Part shown: positions 1-3,534 of the stretch, one piece after another | Numbering within the stretch: the first letter of the stretch is position 1 | Layout of the letters: every line of letters starts with the position of its first letter | From: DASXBA01 sp046729895 | Lineage (GTDB): Bacteria; Actinomycetota; Thermoleophilia; Solirubrobacterales; Thermoleophilaceae | Length of the DNA stretch: 5,962 nt | NCBI GenBank assembly: GCA_046729895.1 | Contig: JBKPHP010000023.1 | Coordinates: 1 to 5,962, forward strand | Reading direction: 5' to 3' | Translations under genes and position numbers: made by a program | The notes under the pieces: model-generated | Told to the model about the DNA's origin: nothing | The model's input: the letters and a program-made list of their open reading frames with translations, nothing else | Databases searched by the model: none

Positions 1-11
1 GATCATCCGTC

Positions 12-20
12 AAAGGAGGA
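12..20 (+). promoter_or_regulatory. Strong Shine-Dalgarno of the GlsB-like gene
   Basis: AAAGGAGGA lies just before the ATG at 25, with five bases between the end of AGGAGG and the start codon. It is the best ribosome binding site in the window and fixes the start of the first gene. Only 11 bases precede it, so the promoter of this gene is outside the window. Confidence 0.9.
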
Positions 21-24
21 AGCG

Positions 25-300
25 ATGATCGGTGCGCTTATTCTGGGTCTGCTCGCCGGATTCATTGGCAAGGCGCTCATGCCAGGCGACGATCCAGGCG
101 GGTTCTTTGCCACGATCCTGCTCGGTCTGGCCGGGGCTGCCTTGGGCTGGGTCATCTTCACCCTGGGGCTGGGGATCGGTGACGAGGACGCCTTCGACCT
201 CGGCGGCCTGGTCGGCGCGATCATCGGGGTGATGATCCTGCTCGGGCTCTATCGCTGGTGGTCGGGCCGGCGCGCCCGTCCCACGCGAGCGGCCACCTGA
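25..300 (+). CDS. GlsB/YeaQ/YmgE-family small membrane protein (transglycosylase-associated)
   Basis: This 91-residue protein is almost entirely hydrophobic and glycine-rich, with three predicted membrane segments at about residues 2-19, 28-49 and 58-77. Features seen are the early GLLAGFIGKALMPG stretch (8-21), the DDPGG turn, the glycine/alanine-rich second helix (33-41), and a basic cytoplasmic-looking tail after residue 80 (RRARPTR). This layout matches the GlsB/YeaQ/YmgE family (Pfam transglycosylase-associated protein), small inner-membrane proteins often induced by stress and whose biochemical role is not settled. The usual family length is about 80-90 residues, so the gene is complete. 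The start is fixed by the AGGAGG at 14-19. The third helix is preceded by an acidic loop (GDEDAFD, 52-58). It converges on the catalase-like gene, 24 bases away, and is not obviously in an operon with anything visible. The 'transglycosylase' name is historical and no enzyme motif is seen. Confidence 0.88.
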   Translation: MIGALILGLLAGFIGKALMPGDDPGGFFATILLGLAGAALGWVIFTLGLGIGDEDAFDLGGLVGAIIGVMILLGLYRWWSGRRARPTRAAT

Positions 301-324
301 TTCCAGGCTGTCCGACGCAAGCCG

Positions 325-1263
325 TTACGCAAGCTCCGGGGGCCGCGGCACGCCGCTCCGGAGCTCGATCGAGACCGAGTAGGCGCGCGAGCGGAAGTGG
401 AGGATCGGGTCGTCCGAGGTCTCGATGCCACCCGTGACACGGGTGGGGTCGAAGACGAGGATGTCGTCCCCCGTCTCGCGGCCTTGCTCCAAGCCGGTCA
501 GCTCGAGCGTGCCGGCCTCCACGGTCTCACGCTCCTCCGGCCAGACCGCGGTCGGATCGTCGATGGGATCGGACTCCGCGGCGAGCTGGAGCCGTAGGGT
601 GAAGCGTGCCGGCTCCCGCTCGAGCCGCGCGCCGATCTCCTCCTGGAGGTAGTCGCGGCCCCGGCGCTTGGCCTCGCCGCCCTCGATCGACTGCTCCCCG
701 GCCTCCGGGAGCCAGCTGTAGCGGACCCACCGCTCACCACCCTGGTCGTCGGTCCATTTGAAGCTGTGTATCCCGTTGTAGCGGCAGTTCGCGTAGCTCG
801 CCGGCGGTTTCAGCGCCATGAAGGCGCGAGTCGCGGGTATGGCCTCACGGTGGCCCAGGAGGAAGAGGGGGAACCGCGGCCCCGGCAAGCCGCCGAAGGG
901 AAGCGGCTTGCCAGCGCGGGTGAACGTGACGAAGTCCTCGGGCGTGCGTACGAAGAAGCAGGGCAGGGAGAGCGCGACGATGTCGGTCCGGGACCCGTCG
1001 GGCAGGTAGAACTTCGTCGCCATTCCGCGACCGTCGCGCGCATAGTCGGGTTGCCGCGGATTCCCCGATCCGTTCGAGAAGCGGACGGTTACGGGGACCG
1101 GCTCGCCCTGCATGTGCCCCGCGCGCGTCAGCTCGCCCGCTTCCGGCGTGGCCGTGAACGCCCCCTTGCACAGGATGCCCTTGGCGTGGACGGCCCGGTA
1201 GCCCGGGTGACGGCCGGCCACAGCGTGGATCGCATCGATCGCCTGCTCCGGTAGAGAGTTCAT
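325..1263 (-). CDS. Catalase-fold heme peroxidase (small SrpA-like catalase family)
   Basis: The 312-residue product is a minimal catalase-fold heme protein, much shorter than typical catalases of about 480 residues or more but normal for the SrpA/'catalase family peroxidase' group. The distal His is H26 in RAVHAKG; the core strand is VRFSNGSGNP (60-69); DGRGMATKFYLPDG (77-90) and FFVRTPEDF (103-111) are family hallmarks; the proximal heme ligand is Y295 in RSRAY (R291-x3-Y295), near the C-terminus. The catalytic distal Asn of full catalases (GNNTP) is not conserved: the aligned stretch reads VALSLPCFF (96-104), with Leu where the first Asn would be. Peroxidase or another peroxide-dependent activity is therefore more likely than fast H2O2 dismutation (inference). 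No signal peptide is seen, so it is probably cytoplasmic. It is divergent from the small cox-linked genes. The ATG at 1261-1263 has only a short AGGG seven bases upstream, overlapping a TAGGGT box (see the promoter entry). Confidence 0.9.
   Translation of the reverse strand: MNSLPEQAIDAIHAVAGRHPGYRAVHAKGILCKGAFTATPEAGELTRAGHMQGEPVPVTVRFSNGSGNPRQPDYARDGRGMATKFYLPDGSRTDIVALSLPCFFVRTPEDFVTFTRAGKPLPFGGLPGPRFPLFLLGHREAIPATRAFMALKPPASYANCRYNGIHSFKWTDDQGGERWVRYSWLPEAGEQSIEGGEAKRRGRDYLQEEIGARLEREPARFTLRLQLAAESDPIDDPTAVWPEERETVEAGTLELTGLEQGRETGDDILVFDPTRVTGGIETSDDPILHFRSRAYSVSIELRSGVPRPPELA
332..365. terminator. GC-rich inverted repeat at the convergent junction
   Basis: AGCTCCGG (332-339) is perfectly complementary to CCGGAGCT (358-365). 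An inner GCGG/CCGC stem (345-348 with 353-356) would give a compact 34-base hairpin. It starts 32 bases after the stop of the GlsB-like gene and lies inside the last codons of the catalase-like gene on the other strand. There is no T-run on either side, so it is not a classical intrinsic terminator. It could still stop or slow convergent transcription, or it may partly reflect coding sequence rich in Pro, Gly and Arg codons. Confidence 0.4.
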
Positions 1264-1269
1264 GCAGGA

Positions 1270-1275
1270 ACCCTA
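1270..1275 (-). promoter_or_regulatory. Candidate -10 box for the catalase-like gene (leaderless)
   Basis: Read on the minus strand, TAGGGT ends six bases before the ATG. It fits the TANNNT form of actinobacterial -10 elements at the distance expected if transcription starts at or next to the start codon. The same bases contain AGGG, which could instead act as a weak Shine-Dalgarno, so the two readings cannot be separated from sequence alone. No clear -35 is visible. Confidence 0.4.
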
Positions 1276-1278
1276 TTC

Positions 1279-1291
1279 GCGGACGGTCCGC
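1279..1291. repeat. Palindrome upstream of the catalase-like gene (possible operator)
   Basis: GCGGAC-G-GTCCGC is a perfect 6+6 inverted repeat around one central base. It begins 15 bases before the catalase ATG and sits just upstream of that gene's candidate -10 box. A transcription factor dimer could bind there. GC-rich DNA makes short palindromes fairly common, so the regulatory reading is only a suggestion. Confidence 0.35.
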
Positions 1292-1293
1292 CT

Positions 1294-1315
1294 GCGCACC
1301 CGGGGCACGGTGCGC
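1294..1315. repeat. Second inverted repeat in the divergent promoter region
   Basis: GCGCACC (1294-1300) pairs perfectly with GGTGCGC (1309-1315) across an eight-base gap. It lies between the catalase-like gene and the 34-aa gene, three bases from the palindrome at 1279-1291. It could be a regulator site or a hairpin in an RNA that reads through. No T-tract follows it. Confidence 0.35.
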
Positions 1316-1353
1316 GCCCGAACTGCGGGCCGGGCGTGGCGCGCGGGCTGCGG

Positions 1354-1359
1354 TAGGCT
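1354..1359 (+). promoter_or_regulatory. Candidate -10 box for the small cox-linked genes
   Basis: TAGGCT fits TANNNT and ends nine bases before the GTG at 1369. No Shine-Dalgarno precedes that GTG, so transcription beginning at the start codon (leaderless) would account for its translation. The TAG of this box is also an in-frame stop upstream of the gene. No recognisable -35 hexamer is seen. Confidence 0.42.
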
Positions 1360-1368
1360 GCGCGCGGC

Positions 1369-1473
1369 GTGGACAGGCGCCTTGCCTACAAGAACATCCG
1401 AACCGGGCTGATCGCTGGGGCGATCGCGCTGATGGTGTTCGCGGCGGCCTGGGTGTCGGGTCTCATCTACTGA
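1369..1473 (+). CDS. 34-residue single-helix membrane protein, probable oxidase accessory peptide
   Basis: GTG 1369 to TGA 1471-1473 encodes 34 residues: a basic N-terminus (MDRRLAYKNIRTG) followed by one hydrophobic helix of about residues 13-33 (LIAGAIALMVFAAAWVSGLI) ending in Tyr. The positive-inside rule predicts a cytoplasmic N-terminus. An in-frame TAG at 1354-1356 leaves GTG 1369 as the only possible start. The stop overlaps the ATG of the next gene by one base (TGATG), which implies translational coupling and supports it being real. It resembles very small one-helix proteins that I recall near actinobacterial cox genes; it is also similar in size to the 34-residue subunit IIa of Thermus ba3 oxidase, but no homology to that is claimed. 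A role as an oxidase subunit or assembly peptide is inferred from its neighbours. Confidence 0.72.
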   Translation: MDRRLAYKNIRTGLIAGAIALMVFAAAWVSGLIY

Positions 1474-1709
1474 TGGCCGAGGAGCCCCAGCGGCCGGACG
1501 ACGGCGTGCCGCCGGCCGGCGAGGCGGTCCACCTTCCCGGCCCCTCCTACCTGCCCGTGCTCACGGCCTTCGGCGTCGCCCTGGCGCTGGTGGGCATCGT
1601 GGTCGTGTGGGTGATCAGCGTGATAGGGGTGGTCATCACGGTGATAGCGGTCGCGCGCTGGATCCGGGAGACCCGCGAGGGCATCTCGGAGCTTCCGCTG
1701 GAGCACTAG
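1473..1709 (+). CDS. Small membrane protein resembling a short cytochrome c oxidase subunit IV
   Basis: The product has 78 residues. A soluble acidic/proline-rich N-terminus (1-19) is followed by HLPGPSYLP (20-28) and a long hydrophobic stretch (about 29-62) that can form two closely packed membrane helices, then a charged tail (RWIRETREG onward). The H-L-P-x-P-S-x-x-P entry into a helix is, from memory, characteristic of oxidase-associated small subunits and of C-terminal extensions of some subunits I, so it is called subunit IV-like. It is shorter than the actinobacterial CtaF-type subunit IV with four helices, so the assignment is tentative. The ATG overlaps the upstream TGA by one base, and the downstream charged-protein gene starts three or six bases after its stop, making a three-gene unit. 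It is separated from ctaCD by an opposite-strand CBS gene. Confidence 0.75.
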   Translation: MAEEPQRPDDGVPPAGEAVHLPGPSYLPVLTAFGVALALVGIVVVWVISVIGVVITVIAVARWIRETREGISELPLEH

Positions 1710-1714
1710 CGGTG

Positions 1715-1903
1715 ATGGACGAGGACCCCGAGACTCGCGAGCTCCGTGAGAGGCAGGCAGAGCGCGAGGCGGGCGAGCGCCACGACGCGGCCGAGGCGGA
1801 CACCGACGAGGGAACCGCCCAGCACAAGCGCCGCGCCGACAAGGCCGAGTACTTGATGCGAAAGCTCGAGGAGCGGTCCGAAGCGGAGCGGAAAGCCGAC
1901 TAG
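1715..1903 (+). CDS. 62-residue highly charged helical protein, function unknown
   Basis: From ATG 1715 the product is 62 residues, about half of them Glu, Asp, Arg or Lys, with no hydrophobic segment. Runs such as ETRELRERQAEREAGERH (6-23) and MRKLEERSEAERKAD (48-62) suggest a continuous amphipathic or coiled-coil helix; the middle (HKRRADKAEYLMRKLEE, 37-53) carries the few hydrophobic residues. A GTG at 1712, one codon earlier, is an equally possible start; a weak GGAG at 1700-1703 is spaced better for the GTG. It lies two to five bases after the subunit IV-like gene, so it is probably co-transcribed with it. I do not recognise a named family, though similar short charged proteins occur in actinobacteria (from memory). 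It may be a soluble partner of the small membrane proteins, but nothing in the sequence shows that. Confidence 0.7.
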   Translation: MDEDPETRELRERQAEREAGERHDAAEADTDEGTAQHKRRADKAEYLMRKLEERSEAERKAD

Positions 1904-1920
1904 ATCGGCCCGCCGGTCTA
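1901..1920. terminator. Palindrome containing both convergent stop codons
   Basis: The 20 bases from 1901 to 1920 form an inverted repeat: 1901-1909 pairs with 1912-1920 in all nine positions, with one G-T pair at 1905/1916. Its first three bases are the TAG stop of the 62-aa gene and its last three are the TAG stop of the CBS gene on the other strand. In RNA the innermost pair would open to give an eight-pair stem with a four-base loop. There is no T-tract, so it is a candidate bidirectional terminator or 3'-end stabiliser rather than a classical one. Confidence 0.5.
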
Positions 1921-2337
1921 GCCGGACGTCGCCTGCAGATCGCTCGGCAGCTCGCTGGTCGCGCCCGCGGAGACCCAGCAGCGAACGATGTCGCGCATGG
2001 AAAGGATGCCGATCATGTCGCCGCCGTCCACCACCACGAGGTGACGGAAACCGCCCTTGACCATCGCCTCGGCCGCCCGCTCGAGCGACCAGTCCGGGCT
2101 GGCAAAGGTGAGGTGCGCGGACAGGTGGTCCCCCACCCGCTCCACGTCGGGGTCCTGCCCGCCGCCGAGCGATAGCAGCAGGTCGCGCTCGGTGATGATG
2201 CCGGGCCCGGGCTGGTCGGGATCGATGACCACGGCGGCGCCCGTGCTCCGCTCCCTCATCGCGCGCGCGGCATCCCGGAGCGAGTGCCCGGGGCCAACGG
2301 TGAGCACCACCTTGCTCATGCCATCACGAACCAGCAT
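1918..2337 (-). CDS. Tandem CBS-domain protein
   Basis: The 139-residue product consists of little more than one CBS pair (Bateman module). The first CBS motif covers about residues 1-58, with MSKVVLTVGPGHSLRDAARAM at its start and GIITERDLL (46-54) at its end; the second covers about 66-121, ending in GILSMRDIV (110-118). Both domains retain the (I/L)xxRD signature that usually contacts the ribose/phosphate of adenine nucleotides, so binding of AMP, ATP or a related ligand is plausible (family knowledge). No catalytic or membrane domain is attached, so it would act by binding partners or as an energy-state sensor. The start is supported by AGGAGG at 2345-2350. The gene sits on the opposite strand between the small cox-linked genes and ctaC, sharing a divergent promoter region with ctaC. 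A regulatory link to the oxidase is possible but unproven. Confidence 0.9.
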   Translation of the reverse strand: MLVRDGMSKVVLTVGPGHSLRDAARAMRERSTGAAVVIDPDQPGPGIITERDLLLSLGGGQDPDVERVGDHLSAHLTFASPDWSLERAAEAMVKGGFRHLVVVDGGDMIGILSMRDIVRCWVSAGATSELPSDLQATSG

Positions 2338-2344
2338 TTACGCG

Positions 2345-2350
2345 CCTCCT
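2345..2350 (-). promoter_or_regulatory. Shine-Dalgarno of the CBS gene
   Basis: AGGAGG on the minus strand lies seven bases before the ATG at 2335-2337. It decides in favour of that start over the internal ATG six codons later. Confidence 0.85.
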
Positions 2351-2361
2351 ATGCTCGTAAC

Positions 2362-2387
2362 GATCGGCGCAAGCTAGCGTACCGATC
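2362..2387. repeat. Inverted repeat over the CBS promoter
   Basis: GATCGG (2362-2367) is matched by CCGATC (2382-2387) across a 14-base gap that itself contains the palindrome GCTAGC (2373-2378). The structure spans the candidate -10 box of the CBS gene, so a bound regulator would be placed to block it. The arms are short and the site is only a candidate. Confidence 0.3.
2376..2381 (-). promoter_or_regulatory. Candidate -10 box for the CBS gene
   Basis: Read on the minus strand this is TACGCT, preceded by CGG, a good TANNNT match. Transcription would begin around 2368-2370, leaving a leader of roughly 30 bases that contains the AGGAGG ribosome binding site. This is a conventional leadered arrangement, unlike the ctaC promoter on the other strand. 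No -35 at standard spacing is recognisable. Confidence 0.42.
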
Positions 2388-2447
2388 CCACCGACACAAG
2401 GCGCCGCGGGAAGCGATCCGACGGTGCGCCTCGGGATGCGGGCTCAG

Positions 2448-2453
2448 TAGAGT
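2448..2453 (+). promoter_or_regulatory. Candidate -10 box for ctaCD (leaderless)
   Basis: TAGAGT ends seven bases before GTG 2461. No Shine-Dalgarno is present before that codon or before the alternative GTG at 2452, and the distance fits an mRNA that begins at the start codon. It matches the arrangement upstream of the 34-aa gene (TAGGCT, then GTGG), suggesting shared control. No clear -35 is seen. Confidence 0.45.
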
Positions 2454-2460
2454 GGCCGCC

Positions 2461-3534
2461 GTGGCGGAGACGCCTCAGAACGGCGACAACGGGCACGAGG
2501 AGGGGCACCCACTCGCCCAGATGATCAGCATAGGCGTGGGCGCCGCGATCGTCGTCACGACGATCACACTGCTGATGGACTGGTTCCCGACGAACGCCGC
2601 CGGCGCCGCGAGCAAGATCGACACGCTCTATGACGTTCTTTTGATTGCGTCGGTGCCGATCTTCGTGCTCGTTATGACGGTCGCGATCTACTCCGTCTGG
2701 AGGTTCAGGGCGCGGCCGGGCGACACTCGCGACGGCGCCCCCATCCACGGCAACACTCGCCTCGAGATCGTCTGGGTGACGGTCCCGTTCCTGCTCGTCA
2801 CGGGGCTGGCCGTCTACGGCTGGGTCGTCCTCAACGACATCGAGGCCAAGCAGCCGAACGAGCTCCAGGTGAAGGTCACCGGCCAGCAGTTCACTTGGAC
2901 CTTCGAGTATCCGAAGGAGAAGGTGAAGTCGTCCCAACTCATGCTCCCGGTGGACCGGCCGGTCCACTTCAGGATCAACACCAAGGACGTGGTCCACTCG
3001 TTCTGGGTGCCGCAGTTCCGGCTCAAGTCGGACGCCGTGCCCGGCATCACGACGCGGATACGGGTGACTCCGGACAGGGTGGGCAACTTCGAGGTGGTCT
3101 GCGCCGAGCTGTGCGGCATCGGCCACGCCACGATGCGCAACCGGGTCCGTGTCCTTCCCAGGCGCCAGTTCGACGCCTGGCTCGCAAGGCAGAAGGGCGG
3201 GCCCGCCGGAGGAGGCGGCGGCGCGCCGAGCGGAAAGGCCATCTTCACGGCCAACGGCTGCGACTCCTGCCACACCCTGGCGGACGCGGGCGCCACCGGC
3301 AACGTCGGCCCCAAGCTGGACGACCTGGCCACAGCCGCCCCCAAGTTCGGCAGGGCCCGCCATGAATCGGCGGAGGAGTACGTCAGGGAGTCGATCGTCG
3401 ACCCGCGCGCCTTTACCGTTCCCGGGTATCCGAAGAACGTGATGCCCACCACTTTCGGAAAGGACCTGTCGAAGGGGCAGATCGACGCCCTGGTTGATTA
3501 CCTTCTGAGGGTGGGCGGAGGCAAGGGCTCATGA
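2461..3534 (+). CDS. ctaC: Cytochrome c oxidase subunit II with fused cytochrome c domain (caa3 type)
   Basis: From GTG 2461 the product has 357 residues. It takes electrons from the respiratory chain and passes them through heme c and CuA to subunit I. Order: a hydrophilic start (1-19), a hydrophobic segment (20-38), two subunit II membrane helices (about 57-80 and 102-124), the extracytoplasmic CuA cupredoxin domain (about 135-233), a Gly/Pro linker (245-257) and a class I cytochrome c domain (258-350). The CuA ligands are complete: H179, C214, E216, C218, H222 and M225. Heme c is attached at C267-x-x-C270-H271, with M328 in NVMPT as likely axial ligand. No lipobox Cys is seen, so the first hydrophobic segment is a signal or an additional helix. 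The frame is open further upstream, to 2284 and beyond, but that part is His/Arg-rich, antisense to the CBS gene and unlike coding sequence. GTG 2452 and ATG 2521 are alternative starts. The TGA overlaps the ctaD ATG by four bases. Confidence 0.95.
   Translation: MAETPQNGDNGHEEGHPLAQMISIGVGAAIVVTTITLLMDWFPTNAAGAASKIDTLYDVLLIASVPIFVLVMTVAIYSVWRFRARPGDTRDGAPIHGNTRLEIVWVTVPFLLVTGLAVYGWVVLNDIEAKQPNELQVKVTGQQFTWTFEYPKEKVKSSQLMLPVDRPVHFRINTKDVVHSFWVPQFRLKSDAVPGITTRIRVTPDRVGNFEVVCAELCGIGHATMRNRVRVLPRRQFDAWLARQKGGPAGGGGGAPSGKAIFTANGCDSCHTLADAGATGNVGPKLDDLATAAPKFGRARHESAEEYVRESIVDPRAFTVPGYPKNVMPTTFGKDLSKGQIDALVDYLLRVGGGKGS
3517..3521 (+). promoter_or_regulatory. Shine-Dalgarno of ctaD inside the ctaC end
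   Basis: GGAGG lies nine bases before ATG 3531, within the codons for the Gly-rich C-terminus of CtaC. Together with the ATGA overlap it fixes the ctaD start and allows coupled translation of the two subunits. Confidence 0.8.

Noticed and set aside
766..1254. A 162-codon + strand frame opposite the catalase-like gene.
   Set aside because: The minus-strand frame encodes clear catalase-family motifs; the opposite frame is a shadow.
1467..1706. A minus-strand frame opposite the subunit IV-like gene with a His/Asp-rich repeat-like stretch.
   Set aside because: The His/Asp run is simply the complement of the Val/Ile/Met codons of a membrane helix.
2284..2460. The subunit II reading frame is open upstream of GTG 2461 and includes an ATG at 2284.
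   Set aside because: The added residues are His/Arg-rich, overlap the CBS gene antisense and its promoter, and look nothing like an oxidase N-terminus or signal peptide.
3205..3235. Gly-codon-rich run in ctaC, considered as a simple-sequence repeat or fusion scar.
   Set aside because: It is the expected flexible linker between the CuA and cytochrome c domains, and the frame is continuous through it.
2374..3363. A 329-codon open frame antisense to ctaC.
   Set aside because: Its composition (Arg/Asp/Val/Gly rich, no motifs) is typical of the complement of a GC-rich coding frame, and it runs across the ctaC promoter.
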